Positions 1 to 11,499 are shown, counted from the stretch's first letter. The stretch is DNA of 45,693 nt from Prorocentrum cordatum (GCA_963575745.1 CAUYUJ010017915.1:215971-261663), one strand, 5' to 3'. Notes: generated by a model from the letters alone, not told the origin. Program-made: numbers and translations.

Positions 1-524
1 GAAGAGGGAGGGGCGAGGGGGACCCTCCCCAGCGAGCAGATGGTGGAGCTGTGATTCTACATCGCAGTGGTCCGAGCCCACCAGGTGGGTGAAGCGAGGC
101 CTGCACTCGTCTTTGGCGTGACGGTGCCTCGCTGGAAGTGGCGGCATGCATCCAGCACCCCTTCAGGACCCGCAGCGGGGGAGACCACAGCGGACGCTTG
201 CCAGGCGGCGCGCGGACCTCGAAGGGGAGGTTAGGTGGGGCTTCTGACGAGAAGCGTTTGAGCCGCGTGGAGGACGGCTGCGACGGAGGCGGAGACACTC
301 GTCGCCGAAGGGGCTAGCGAGGCCTCGCGCTGAACAGTGGCGTGAAATTAGCTCAGCGCGTTGAGGTGCTGTCGCTTCCTGCGGCGGACATTGTCAAACA
401 AGGATTGTACATGTTCGAGCTGGCAATCGCGCCGCGTGAAGCGGTCGGCCGCGGGCTGAGCCTGGGCCTGCGCGGCTTGTCCTGGGGAGGGGAGGGGGGT
501 CAGCGCGGCCGTCTGGGCGGCGTG

Positions 525-1565
525 TCAGGCCCTGGGCACGACGCCAGAGTCGTCTGACCCGTCGTCGTTGGCGAAAAGGGTCTGCGTGCATGAACCAGCG
601 GTGCCGGTCGGATGAAAACATGGCCGTGCGGTCGCGCCGCTGTCGCGGAGCGGGCCCGAGTGAGGGTGCCGCTTCTGGGCGCGGTGCATCATGTTCTGGT
701 GAGAAGGGTAGCGCCGCGGGCTGCGCGAAGACCCCAGTGGGCTGGCGACGTCCTTGGTGAACTGGTGGAGGGTCGAGGCGGTCCACGCGTCGTTCATCTG
801 CTGAATTGCATGGATAAGCGCGTGGCCCGAAAACTCGTCAATGCGTTGGTGACTGTCGCGGCGTTGGTCACCTCGTTCCCGGGCTTCCTCGCAGATTCCG
901 CGTGCGCGTCGCCTCTGGAGGTCGATCGCCTCCCGTGGTGGTAGGTCCATGTAGAGCCCAACGAAGGCCGCCGTTTGGAAAATACGGAGGACCTCCTCGA
1001 CGCAGCGAAGGAGCCAAATTTGCTTGCCTCTGTCGGGGCCGCAGAGGTCCAGGAGCCACCAGGGGGCGACGCGGGCGAGGTGGTCGACCCATCATGCCCC
1101 GGCCTCCAGCGCGCGTTGGATCAGCGGGTCAGTTGCTGCATATGGCACGCGGTGGCTTGGTGAGGTGTGCTCTCTGCCGTGGCTGCCGTCACGGCGAGTT
1201 CCCCTCGGGTCCGGGGGTGGGGATAGCTCATTTATTGCGCCGTCGGGGGCCCTGCGCGAGGTCGGCATTGGGGTGGCGTCGCGGGAGGGCCGCGCCTGAG
1301 GCGGGCCCTGCGCGTGGAGCGGGACATGGGGTGACCCGTTGCTGACCTGCGCTCCTAGCGGGGGCGCGTTGTCTTCCGACCGGGTAGGCATTGGCGCCAG
1401 CTCCAGGGCCGAGGGGTTCGCGGTCGTCGTCGGCCGGCGCGCCGGCGGGGCCGTCGAGGGGCGACGGGAGGCCGCGAAGCGCCAGGTGAGCTTCCTTTCC
1501 GAGACCTTTTGCGCGCGATCGTCAGCCGAGGACGTCGGGGGTTTGGCATAGTTGCGCCCGCCCAC
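525..1565 (-). pseudogene. C-terminal domain remnant of minus-strand LINE
   Basis: The 3' end of the minus-strand element keeps a long open stretch from 1091 to 525 with strongly protein-like sequence: VDHLARVAPWWLLDLCGPDR, then QIWLLRCVEEVLRIFQTAAF, then MDLPPREAIDLQRRRARGIC. The same frame continues upstream across one TGA at 1094-1092 to 1565, where the sequence becomes proline-rich and may be a shifted frame. I do not know the function of this domain. Its continuity with the RNase H region argues that it belongs to the same polyprotein. Confidence 0.55.
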
Positions 1566-2293
1566 GGATTGGGCCCCATTCGCCCGAGTTCGGCGTTCGT
1601 GCGCCCAGCTCGTCGTTGGGGCAAGGGGCGCGCGCGGGTGCGTCTGTCGGAGATGGTGGCCGCGGTGGTATGGAGGGTCACAGCTAGCCTAAAACGTTTC
1701 TTGGCAGCGTCGCACAGCGCCTCCAGCGCGGCGTGGGGCGCTGCCGCCCCCGTGGCCAGTTCGTCTGCCTTTCTGTTGAAGTATTCAGCGATGGCTGACA
1801 GCGCCCTGGCACTGCCCCCTCCTTCACTCTCGTGGCTGGGATCTTCAACTCGGAAAAGGTCGCGGCGAAAGTGGTCGGTTTGATGTGCTCGCTTCCAGAG
1901 GCGTGCCTGCCCCCCCCTTGTCTGGGGGGGCGGGCGCCTCTCAGCAGGGGCCGAAAGGTGTCGCACACCCTTCTGAATGTCCACGAATGCGTGGGCTGGC
2001 CTTTCAGCGGTGCCCACCGCGTGGAGGGGCGAGGGTCCCAGCGCGCTGAGCGGACTGAGCCAGCCTGCGGACTCTGGCAGGGCGGTTGCGGCGGTCATGG
2101 GCCCCGCAGAAGATTCCGGAACCTGCCCTCGCAGGCCGCAGTGGCGCGCGCGCACGGCGGGAACTAGGCCCACCGGCGGCCGGCGCCGGCGGGCCCAGCG
2201 CGGGCATCGTCGCCGCGTGATGTGTTCTTGCGTCTCTTCCCCCCTGGTCGCCGCGTCGGCGCGCCGGGGAGTCGTCGGCAGTGCATTTGGCAC
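1355..2293 (-). pseudogene. Zinc-knuckle and RNase H remnant of minus-strand LINE
   Basis: This frame begins with a remnant of a Cys/His knuckle (GEETQEHITRR then CPRW), in which the upstream CxxC pair has been lost. RNase H-like sequence follows: AHAFVDIQKGVRHL resembles the strand bearing a catalytic Asp, then SARALSAIAEYFNRKADELA, where the KADELA motif holds the last catalytic Asp of retroelement RNase H. The remaining active-site residues were not mapped. RNase H removes RNA from the RNA-DNA hybrid. The frame turns into basic, proline-rich sequence after about 1600, probably out of frame. Confidence 0.7.
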
Positions 2294-2564
2294 GGTGGAG
2301 GCGCTGCTGCGCGTGATCGCCTCCGGCCAGGTAGTTGATCATGAGGGGCCCCGCCTGCCAGCGGGCGTGCTTGAGTTGGCCCTCGGTGCGTAGGTGGGGG
2401 GCGCGAGGGGGCGCGCGTGTCGACCCCTTGGGGCACTGGCGCGAGGAAACCGGGGTCGTGCCGGGAGGTGTTGATCTTTCGCGAGAAAGACCGCCTCTGC
2501 GACGCTCGGATCACGCGGGCCAGAGCCAGACGGGAGGGCTAGCCGCGCGATGGCAGTGCCCCAG

Positions 2565-3720
2565 TTAACGTACATGATGCCTTTGGTAGGCCAGACCCAT
2601 TTGAGCTGGTCGAGGACTTGAGAAGTCGCCCGGTGGGACTCCCGCGTTGTCCAGTTTGAACTGCGGGGCGATGGTCGTCAACGACGCGGCTGAGATGGTT
2701 GTCTCGGCTTGCCTGTCTGCGGACAGCGTCGAGGACTTCCCGCTGCGCGATGGCCGCGAGGTGGAGGGCGTGGCCTCGCGCGCAGATGGCCATCGTCGCC
2801 CAGTCGGAGAGCCGTGAACGCCCGCGGGGCCTGAGGGCGGCAAGGGGTGCCTTGCTGAAGCCGCCGGCGGCGGCCGTCGAGGTCGCCTGCGCGTCTGCGC
2901 CCCCGATGCAGACGCCGGCGACAAGTGACCTGGCCGCGCGCGCTTTCTGCCCCATGCCCTCGTGGAGGTTCGCGACCCGCGGGCGGCGTTTATGGGCCTC
3001 GCGCGCTCGGTCGTCCGCAGGGGCCGATAGGTTGAGCTGATCAGGGGCGGGACCAGGGTGGGCGATGATTTGGCTGCCAACCAGCTTGGATTGGTTGTGC
3101 CTGCGAGGAGGTTGGCCGCAGAGCGTAAGCTGGTTGGCGTCTGGCCTATGGCCCATCCGACATCTGCCCCCGGGTGCGCCCTCTGCCCAGGGAAGTTGTC
3201 GAACCGCTCGGTCCGCTCGAGCTCGAAAGCCGAGGGGGCAGCAGAGATGCCATCGTCGACGAAGGCAACTCTGAGCGACCTCGGGGCGCGACTGCGCTGG
3301 CAGCTGGCGGTTAGTTCAGACGCACATCAAGAGTTCGATGTCGTCCAAGGACCAGGACCTGCCTTGTTGGCGCCCGCTTGCGCGGGCCAGGGGCCGCGTG
3401 GGCCCCCCCCCCCCACCCCGTGCGCATGCATCGTCTGTGGTTACTCTAGACGTAAGGCCGGGCGCCTGGGCATCCTGGGTGCTTAGCAAGTCAGAGACAC
3501 ACGTGAGGTCATCAAAGCTTTTTTGGCGGTCCAGTGCAACTCCTACCAGTGGTGGGGAGAGGGCTCGCGCGTGCTCCACCTGGAGAGCGAGGGCGGCGCT
3601 GGCGTCGCCGATGGCGGCGCGCGGGGCGGCCCCGAAGCTGCTGGCGCGGGTCCACTGCGAGCGCCATTTACCCAGGGACCAGTGGGCGGGTCCTTCCCAG
3701 GCGTACATCCATGTTACCAT
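2565..3720 (-). pseudogene. Reverse transcriptase domain remnant of minus-strand LINE
   Basis: The RT palm motifs are visible in two frames. Motif A is VGVALDRQKSFDDL (Asp codon 3531-3529), preceded by LALQVEHARALSPPL. Motif C is LRVAFVDDGISAAP, with the two Asp codons at 3257-3252. The catalytic Asp residues are all present, but motif A and C are out of frame with each other. A C homopolymer at about 3405-3416 lies between them and is a likely frameshift site. Motif B was not identified. The RT would copy element RNA by target-primed reverse transcription in an intact relative. Confidence 0.8.
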
Positions 3721-3888
3721 CGCGCACAGGACCCGTCGGTCGGTTGGGGGTCCGCGCCCCCAGCGCAGGCGGGGGTTCTGGGCGTGGAGCAGGGGGTCAG
3801 GGGCGACGCCCGCGCGCTGCGCGGCTCGCGAGGTGCGAGCGAACAGCCGCGGCAGGCCGTCTGGGAGGGCCCTAGCTTTCCTGGCGGT

Positions 3889-4830
3889 TTATCCGTCGGG
3901 CCCGCCTGCGCGTCGGGAGGGGCGGCGGCGGATGAAATCGACGAGCGCGTCGCCCGCGAGGGTGAAGGGGTTGTTTGGGCGCGGGGGGAGTTCAGCGGCG
4001 TACTCCTCCGCGAAGGAGCCCCGCGTGGGGATTGGTGCGTGGTCTCGGGAATCGTGGTCGCGATATCTAGCCGGGATGGGTTCCCACGGCTCGACCGTGA
4101 GTTTGAGTGGCGGCTGGGCATCGGCGATAATCTCGTTGGGGCGCTGGTGCGCCGCGTGCCGGGCGCGCTGAACGTCGGGTTCGTCGACGGCCGAGGCGCG
4201 CGGGTCAGTGTCGCGCGACGGGTCGTCGTCTGAACAGGGGGCGGCTGCGTCGTTAGTCAAGGGTTCGTCTTGTTTGGGCCCCGTGACCCAGGGGGGGTCG
4301 CGGGGGCCCCGTTCTGTGGAGTGCGCACGCAGGTGGCGGGGGGCTCAGGCGTCGGCGGCCTTGACCCAGGCGGCTTTGGCACGTCCGTGGCCCATCGCGC
4401 GCGCAGGGTGATCCATTCCTTGATGTGCGCGGCCTTGTGGCAGTCGCGGTTGCGCCGGATGTCGGCGTGGACTTGGGCCGTGAGGTCAGCAAGTCGTTGC
4501 CCTTGCGGGGGGGGGGCTCTATCTCGCTTAGCCGGGAAGTGGGCGGCTGCGCCGAGCTGGGCGTTGGTCCTCGCGCGGTGGATGCGGGTGGCTCGGGCCG
4601 AGCTGGCGGCCCCCGCCACGGCATGTGCATCTTTGCCAGGGACTCCAGCCGGCGCAGGAGTCTCTATTTGAGTGCGACACGGTCAGTCGCCCCGTCGTCG
4701 GGCGCGACTCTGGGGAGGGCGTGCTTGGCGTAGAAGGTGCCGGTAGCGCCGTGCTTGGAGGGCATGTGTCGGCCTGAGGCGGCACTTGTGCCCGCGTCGC
4801 GTTTAACGCGCGCATGGAAGGCGTGCGCCG
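3889..4830 (-). pseudogene. Linker between endonuclease and RT of minus-strand LINE (frameshifted)
   Basis: Between the endonuclease and RT the minus strand keeps protein-like stretches in changing frames, for example DLTAQVHADIRRNRDCHKAA around 4500-4440 followed by HIKEW, and AEEYAAELPPRPNNPFTLAG around 4010-3950. These are what is expected of the linker and N-terminal RT of the same element. No catalytic motif is visible here. The many frame changes show it has been decaying neutrally. Confidence 0.5.
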
Positions 4831-4839
4831 CATCGTCTG

Positions 4840-5771
4840 CTATCCTGAACATGTTGTTGGGATCGTCGGCGCCGTCCGCCGCCTGCGTGGCGTCTGAGTA
4901 AGCATTCTCGTTTTTCTTGCCCACTTCCTGAATCTCTTGCCTCGGGATATGGTCGGGCAACGGAATGTGAGGTTTGGCGGGCTTGTGGCGAAGGGCTTTT
5001 TGCTGGCCCAGGTCGATGTCCAACGTGGCTCTGAGACCCAAGTGCTGGGGAGATGGGAGATCACGCAGGAGGGCGAAGTCAGTTGCCGCGTGGCGGGCCT
5101 GGCGGGAGGTCCCCAGCTCCACGGTGCGTTTTTTTCCCAGCCCTGGTGTTGGCCGAGCGCGTGGTCTCGCCCCCCTCGGTACCCCGCGGCGACATTGGCC
5201 CAGCCGAGGTGGAGGGCATCCTGGAGGATCGGTGAATGGTCGATGCCAATATTGGCGTCCATCCAAACAACGTAAGGCGCTGCCCCAGCGCGCTCAGCGG
5301 CAGCAGTGGCCAGGCGGAACCCGGTAGAAGCCCGCGGTGGTTTGTCATTGGGCCGCGCGCGGGGTGGGGCACGGAATGTAGGCTTCCACCCTGCGTGCCG
5401 ACTGCATGAGCTGAGCTATTGCAGAGTCGTCGGTGCAGGTGTCTACGAGAGCTCCATGTACGGCTGTGGCAGTGCAGCTTTGACGGAGGGGATGTGGACC
5501 GCCGAGGGTTGTCAGTGCCGCCCCGCCTACCATGCCGCATGACGAATTGTCTGGTCGGCGGCTTGCTGTGGATCGGGTTCCAACTACCACGTTCCCTCGG
5601 TTTGAAGCAAGAGTGGAAGCTGGTGCGGCGGCCCTCTGGGTGGCAGGTTTCCTGTAGGCACATCGCCGAAACGTTGTGGTCGCTGAGGTGTGTGCAGAGT
5701 TCCCAGTGGGCGTCCAGGCTGGTGGCGCTAGCACTCGCGAAGTGATACGTACCTGGACCATCGCCGCCCAT
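4840..5771 (-). pseudogene. Endonuclease domain remnant of minus-strand LINE
   Basis: This is the N-terminal part of the LINE polyprotein, in two frames. The first (from 5771 down) carries WELCTHLSDHNVSAMCLQET, the glutamate-containing motif of the exonuclease-endonuclease-phosphatase fold that nicks target DNA. The second (from about 5274 down) carries WMDANIGIDHSPILQDALH, equivalent to the GDFN region. The two frames differ, so at least one frameshift lies between about 5600 and 5280. Sequence upstream of 5771 shows no clear protein signal. A functional enzyme is excluded by the breaks. Confidence 0.75.
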
Positions 5772-6540
5772 GGAGGCATGGTCAGCTCGCTGGTGGGGCC
5801 CCCCTTAGACCAAGAACCCGCCCCGAAGGCGAGTGGATCTTGGCTTGGGGGCCCTTCGGCAGGCCTGGCCGAGCTAGCCGCCCGAAGGGCGTGAGCGGCA
5901 AGCTGGGGGCGAGCGAGGAGGAGGAAAGGATAAAAACAGAAAGAGCGGCAGCGGCCAGTGGCAGCGCGGCGGCGGGCGCGACGGCAGCCGCCACTCGTGC
6001 ACGCGCGATCGGCATCGGCCGCTTTCCTCGGCTGGGGGCCGCGCCGTCTCACGAGCGCGGGTCCTCGGCACACGAAAAATCGACGTCCTCCGCCTTGTTC
6101 GCGTTCCCGTCGGCCCAGTCGTCCGAACGGGAAGCCGAGGCGACCCCCGGAAGGAAGGGGGGGAGCTCGGTGCCGCTGAGTCACGCGGTGGGCCGGGGCG
6201 TCGACAGGTTCAGCAGCATCGCGCCACACTCGACTAGACGTAAGAGTGACCTTTCGCCAGAGTGGCCTTGAGTGCGGGCACAGATGGGCCCCCCGATCGC
6301 CGAACGCGAGGCTGCAGCAACGGCTTGCGCGCCCAGGTTTGGTCCCCCCGCGGCCCCCCAAATGCCGCGCACCAAAGGTCACTATTACCCAAGGTCACTC
6401 AGGCGTGTAGCCGACCCACGGCGCGCACCTCTGCAGAGGGTACTACGCCTGGGATCAGGCGCGTGTTGCGCCAAGACCAGGATCAGCAAAGGAGGATGCC
6501 GCGTCTGGCGGCAGGATCCCGCCGGGCAGGATGGACACGG
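5772..6540. other. Unassigned GC-rich DNA
   Basis: This stretch lies upstream of the minus-strand LINE endonuclease. It could hold the 5' end of that element. Long open frames exist on both strands, as expected from high GC, but none shows recognisable motifs. I see no promoter or RNA gene. Confidence 0.4.
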
Positions 6541-6936
6541 CGAGAGGGAGAGAGAGAGAGAGAGAAAGCGCGGGAGAGAGAGAGAGAGAGAGAGAGAGAG
6601 CGACAGAGAGAGAGAGACACAAAAAACAGTAAACAAAGAAACGCAGAGAGAGAGAGATGACTAAAGAGAGAACGAGGGAAAGAGAGAAACAAATAGAGAG
6701 AGAGAGAGAGTAAGCGAAGAAAGAGAGAGAGAGAGAGACAGAGAGAGAGAGAGCAACAATAAAGATAGAGAGAGAGAGAGAGATAGAGAAATAATTATAG
6801 ACAGAGAGAGAGCTAGAGAGAGAGAGAGAGAGAGAGAGAAATAGAGAGAGAGAGAGAAAAAGAGAGAGAGAGAGAGAAAGAGAAAGAGAGAGATAATCAC
6901 AACAAACGCGAGAGCGCGAGTGAGCAAAGAGAGAGG

Positions 6937-6994
<58 letters not shown>

Positions 6995-7001
6995 GTGACA
7001 G
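6541..7001. repeat. Imperfect (GA)n microsatellite, about 460 bp
   Basis: The plus strand is almost pure purine, dominated by GA dinucleotides with scattered AAA, CAGA and ATAG interruptions. It creates long artificial Ser-Leu open frames on the minus strand, which should not be read as genes. Confidence 0.95.
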
Positions 7002-8093
7002 AGCACGTCTGCGTGTGGTTCGGGCCCCGGGGTGGGTGGGCGTAACCCTTGGCGTGGGCCTGCCCGCGGGCCCCTGGAGGAGGGGCGCGGGCGCCGCGAA
7101 GGATCTCAGACGCGGCCGCCGCCCGGCAGTCCTCGGCCCGGGGAGAGGACGTCGAGCGAGAGCCCTGGGCCGTGCGGCACCGGGCCTCTGCGCAGCTCGG
7201 TGCCGAAGACGAAGGCTGAGCTCGATGATGTTCCGACCTACTTTTGAGCTCGATGAGGACGCAGCTCGCTGCTTTTATTGTTTGATCATGTTTGCATACT
7301 TTTTGGCTATCTTCAATTTTCGTCACAAGCCCCCCTGTAGGGTGACACGCCCGACTTAAACCTACGCTGGCCTTGGTCACCAGAAAGAGTTTCGAGCACC
7401 AGGAAGGTGCCGAGACTTGAGGGTTTTTCCGTGTCCAGGCCCTGGGAGGCGACACTCGTTCGACACCGTTTCGATATTTTTCTGGGTGCTCGAGATCGTT
7501 TCTTGGATGTGGCCGTTAAGTACGATGGGGGCAACATCAGCTGAGCTTCTCCCGTGCGCGCCCACTGCCGTCGGCCCCTGGCTGGACGGGCCCCCCCAGC
7601 CAGGGTGACGCAAAGCGTTCTCCCCTCCCTTCCTCGTCGTCCTCTTCCTTCCCTTTTTTTTGCCTTTCCCCCTTGTCGCTGATACTTTCAGTCAGCGGCC
7701 GCAGGCGAGCGCGCCAGCGGCGAGTCCAGTAGAAGCGGGGCACGCAACCACGAATTAGCCTAAAGCGACGGGGCGCAGCCACACCTAAAGCGGCGGACAG
7801 AGCCTCACGCAGCACCCCGGCGGCGAACCGGCGAGGGGAAGGGGCTGGCTTTAAGCTGAAACAGTACTGCCAGGGTGCAGGTATGCAACGGGTCCGAAGC
7901 TGCACGGGGCGCTTGTCGCTGATACGCTTCACGGGTGAACTTGTGTCGCTCAAAGCTCCTGCCTTGTGACCCGCGCTGACCACACAGACGAGAGCATCGG
8001 CAGGATCCTCGCCGCGAGCAAACATTCTCGTCCGAGGGGCGTGCGCTCCTGTGGCTGCTCGAGGACCGGGCCTCCGGCCTCCCTCGCCCGCCC
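7002..8093. other. Unassigned DNA before the assembly gap
   Basis: No gene is recognised. A TTGTCGCTGATAC motif occurs twice (about 7673 and 7914). The only dated feature is the MITE end at about 7270-7359. Confidence 0.4.
7270..7359 (+). mobile_element. Partial MITE of family C (right end only)
   Basis: The segment ends in CACGCCCGACTTAA, matching the right terminal inverted repeat of the complete family C elements at 24491 and 44779. The A/T-rich interior also resembles them. No matching left end is visible, so this copy is truncated or too diverged on its left side. Confidence 0.5.
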
Positions 8094-8193
8094 NNNNNNN
8101 NNNNNNNNNNNNNNNNNNNNNNNNNNNNNNNNNNNNNNNNNNNNNNNNNNNNNNNNNNNNNNNNNNNNNNNNNNNNNNNNNNNNNNNNNNNNN
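8094..8193. other. Assembly gap (100 Ns)
   Basis: Exactly 100 unresolved bases, the usual placeholder for a gap of unknown size. A CTC trinucleotide array starts directly at its right edge, so the gap was probably caused by the repeat. Frames running through it are meaningless. Confidence 0.98.
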
Positions 8194-8236
8194 CTCCTCC
8201 TCCTCCTCCTCCTCCTCCTCCTCCTCCTCCTCCTCC
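8194..8236. repeat. (CTC)n microsatellite at gap edge
   Basis: At least 14 CTC units directly follow the gap. The true array length is unknown because its left side is unsequenced. Confidence 0.95.
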
Positions 8237-10109
8237 CTCCCCCCGTCGCGCGTGCAGCGCGCGCCTGCCCGGCTCGCCGCCGCGCCCCGCCCCTCGGCAG
8301 GCCGAGGGCCTCCCGGCGAAGGCGGTCGTGCAGTTCCCCTGGGTCGCCGCCGCGCCCCGGGCCTGGGAGCAGCCGGGGCAGCCGACGAGCGCCTCGCCGA
8401 TCGGGCAGGCGGCCGCCTCGGCCGCCTCGGCCGCCCCAGCCGCCTCGGCCGCCCCGGCTGCCCCGGATGCTGCTCGGGGCTCCTCCCCTCGGGGGCGGCA
8501 AAGAGGGGGGTGATGACCAGGGGGGGGTGGATATCAGGGCGGGGGCCATGATATATTTCCCCAGATTTCATGGCGCTTCTTCTTATGTCAGTACGTCCCT
8601 GGCCCCCCCGCTGGGCCGTGCACATGCCGCCGGTCATGATTTGCACCCCCCCCTCTTGGACACCCCCCTCTTGGCCGCTCCCGATCCCCCCCGCCGCAGC
8701 TTGTCAGCCCAGGCGTGCTCGCGCCGTGAACAAAACACGACCGGAGGGGTTCGGCCCATGTCGGCCTCCGGGTCGGGACTTGTGGGGCCCCGTGTTCGGT
8801 GAAAGAACGAGGCGCCACATGCCTGGGAGCCCAGCGTTCCCCGGCTGGTCATGTTCGAGGCGCACCCCCTTCTCCCAACCAAAACAAAAAAGACGAAAAC
8901 CCTCTCCGAACCAGCAGGTTGCGCTCCCGCCATCTCGCCTTCCTCCTCCTCCTCCTCCTCCTCCTCCCTTTTTGGCGCCCCGCAGGAGAGGTGCGGCCCG
9001 CAGAACTGATGAAAGTCTCTGTGGGTTGGGGGTGGCGCTCGAGGCCTTTGAGCACCTCGCTCTTGGCGAGGCTCGCCCAAGTCCAGGGGTCGCGGCATGC
9101 TGGCCTCGCCGTGGCCGGGCGCGCCGACGCAGGGCGCCGCGACCCTTCCTCTAGATAGATTCGACGGGGGGGGGTGAAGCTTCGGTTGTTAGTTCGACGG
9201 CGGGGGGGGGGCACCTAGAGCGTCGGCAACTGTTGGCATCAGACTTCAGGACACGCGCTCGTTCTGAATATAGCAGGCTGGTATCTACAATTATCCCTTA
9301 CAGGAGAAGCAAGCAGGGCCGAAAGTAAACAGAGACACAGAAGCGAATGGGCGAAGCGGTCACATTCCGCCGACAGAGACATGTCAGGCACCTTGTCCTA
9401 TGTGTCACGGTATCTTAGTCTGTGCAAGGCGAAACGTGATTGTAACGAGTGGCACGGGCGGGCCAGCAGACGGGAATGGTGGTAAAGAGGACCTCTTTTT
9501 GCCAAAAAGGGCAATTGATATTACATTGCAGGTGCGCGGTGGAATGGTAGAGACAGAAGTTCGAAACCATAGACACTTGGGATTTCAACGACGGGTGAAC
9601 GCAGTTGTCCCAAACAGCACACACACATGGTTTTCAAGACAAGCGCGAGGAAGTGGAAACAAATTAGAGCCCGGCTGCGGTCCAAGTCCCAGTGCAATTA
9701 CGTAAGATTGGTGTTCTTTTTTTTTGGGTTGAATGCAGTGCGGTAACAACCTGCTGAGACAACAAGATAGTTGATACCAGCCTCAGAGTGGAACACCGGG
9801 CGATGGCAACATGCTTGACAAGCAAGACGGCTTGTCTTCTGCGAAGCGCATTGTGCAGTCTGAATTGGCACAAGTGTGCCCTCCGCCTTTCCGGGCGTAC
9901 GGTTGAGAGATATATGGCCACCGCATGCCCAGGAATGGCACGACGTGGCCACGAGGCACTGGAGGAGCAACATCTGGAGGCCAACGGCAAAGACATGGGG
10001 GCACGCCCTGTGGCCACGAACGAAGACCTGCGTCCCAGGCGGCTGCTGGAATCGCTAACGCAGCAGCCTACAGATGCCCTGACGACTCTGACACCCGCGT
10101 GTGGCGCGA
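8237..10109. other. Unassigned DNA
   Basis: GC-rich sequence with a short CCT run at 8939-8967 and local duplications such as CCCCCCTCTTGG near 8650. From about 9230 the composition is more balanced. A plus-strand frame of 112 codons from 9788 to 10126 reads like protein (GHEALEEQHLEANGKDMGAR) but has no recognised motif and runs into the MITE at 10112, so it is at most a gene fragment. Confidence 0.3.
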
Positions 10110-10111
10110 TA

Positions 10112-10287
10112 CAGTCGGGGCGCTGAAGAAGGAACCATTTTCATTGGGAAGGGGCTCCGTGTTCCTTGATTGTTTCGCAGCTTGCCTCAGGTTTTCCTTA
10201 GGTTTTCGATGGGAAATCGAGGTTTAACTTATGGAGAACAGGGGCCTCGCTCCTTATTTATCGTTCCTTAGGTCAACGCCCCGACTG
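10112..10287. mobile_element. Tc1-like MITE (CAGTCGGGGCG ends, TA target duplication)
   Basis: The left end CAGTCGGGGCGCTGA is repeated inverted at the right end (TCAACGCCCCGACTG). The similarity continues through AGGAAC, giving about 25 bp of terminal inverted repeat. A TA dinucleotide flanks each end (10110-10111 and 10288-10289). CAGT ends with a TA target are typical of the Tc1/mariner superfamily. At 176 bp there is no room for a transposase, so it is a non-autonomous element. Confidence 0.85.
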
Positions 10288-10289
10288 TA

Positions 10290-11480
10290 TGGCGACGAAC
10301 GCCACGCCACTCAGCAGCAGCAGCACGACGCGGATGTCCACAGGCGAAGCGACCAGTGTGCCTAGAGCACCGCCTCCGAGCGGCGCCGTGAGGATATCGG
10401 TGCCGTGCTGCCTCGTGCTGCTCGGCGAGGCCAGGGCCACGCGCACCCCACGCCGCTGAGAAGCGGCACGACGTGGACATCCGTGAGCGAGATGGGCAGT
10501 GGGACGAACGCAACGTTTCGGAGCAGCACCTCAGTGACCGGCGTCACGACAGAGGAGTAGGAGGAGGAGGAGGAGCAGGAGGAGGAGGAGGAAGAGGAGG
10601 AGGATGAGGAGGAGGAGGAGGAGGAGGAGGGGGCAGCATCGCGACTCGGACCTCCACGAATGAAACGAGCCGGGGAGCGAGCACCACGCCACTGCGACGC
10701 AGGGCAGGGTGTTTTTGCAGGCGTGACGGGAGTAGTGGTGCGAGCGCTGCGCTTCTGAGCAGCGCCTCGATGCAACATACCATGACGCCAGACAGCATCG
10801 CGGTCCAGGCATCACGATCGACACGAGCAGTGTAACGAGCACCAGGCCGCTAAGCAGCAGCACGTTGGGGACCCCCACGAGTGAGGCGAGCAGCGTAACT
10901 CGCCTCACGTCTAGGAGCAGCGTCTCAGTGGCCCGCACCAAGACGCTGGACAGTATCACGATTCTGATATCCAATTGGCAGCAGCAGTGAACAATATCCC
11001 GACAGAGGGTACTGGCCTGACCCAGACATCCATCATGGCAGTGAGCAGTGCGACGAGCATCACGTCCCGGATGGAAAGAAGCAGCCTGACCCAGTTGTCC
11101 ATGAGTGAACGAGCAATGTGGCAGGCATCGCGTCTCTCAGCAGCGCCTCATGAACCAGCATCACGACAGAGAGTTCCAGCTTGCCTTGCACACACGAGTG
11201 AGACGAACAGAGCGTCCCCGAGCAGCACCTCGGGGACCAGCATCACGACGGAGAGCAGCAGCTTTTCAACAGGAGATAGACGAGTAAGACGAGCAGCGGG
11301 GTGTGCACCACGACTTGAGCAGCGCCTCGCGGTTCAGCACCGCAACGGAGATTATCAGCCGCGCCACTGCGGGGGCCGCTTGCATCCCCAGCGGCCCCAA
11401 GCAGCTCCAGCCTCACCAGCACTAGTGGGACAAGCAGCTCCTCTCGCAGCAGCTTCCGCTAGGCAAGCAGTCCGCCCCAG
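10290..11480. repeat. Degenerate tandem repeat rich in AGCAGCAC / CATCACGACG
   Basis: Blocks such as ACCAGCATCACGAC (11156, 11242) and a diverged ACCGGCGTCACGAC (10531) recur with AGCAGCACCTC and GAGTGAGACGAGCAG between them, roughly every 85-90 bp. The units are badly decayed and interrupted by a GGA array at 10553-10630. No gene is recognised in it. Confidence 0.5.
10553..10630. repeat. (GGA)n microsatellite
   Basis: About 78 bp of GGA/GGC-type trinucleotides inside the degenerate AGCAGC repeat region. Confidence 0.9.
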
Positions 11481-11499
11481 CTACTTCGCTGCTGCCAAT

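Larger units (their letters stand above)
525..5771 (-). mobile_element. Decayed LINE-type retrotransposon (EN-RT-zinc knuckle-RNase H)
   Basis: A single degenerate non-LTR retrotransposon reads right to left. In order it shows an APE-type endonuclease start (VSAMCLQETCH, E codon near 5650), a second endonuclease block (WMDANIG near 5262), RT motif A (VALDRQKSFDDL, near 3530), RT motif C (AFVDDG, 3263-3249), a zinc-knuckle remnant (EETQEHITRR..CPRW, ~2220), an RNase H end (NRKADELA, ~1770) and a conserved C-terminal block to 525. The blocks lie in different frames and at least one in-frame TGA (1094-1092) is present, so it cannot make a full protein. The order EN-RT-RNase H is known from I-like LINEs; clade assignment is inference. 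No 5' UTR, tail or target-site duplication could be defined. Confidence 0.85.

Noticed and set aside
6541-7001. Long Ser-Leu open frames on the minus strand
   Set aside because: They are translations of a GA microsatellite and have no non-repeat content.
8000-8800. Long frames through the N gap
   Set aside because: They include unknown bases and a CTC repeat and have no recognisable domain.
9535-9580. tRNA or tRNA-derived SINE (GTGGAATGGTAGAG and GTTCGAAACC)
   Set aside because: The D-arm-like and T-arm-like parts are too close; there is no anticodon arm or acceptor stem.
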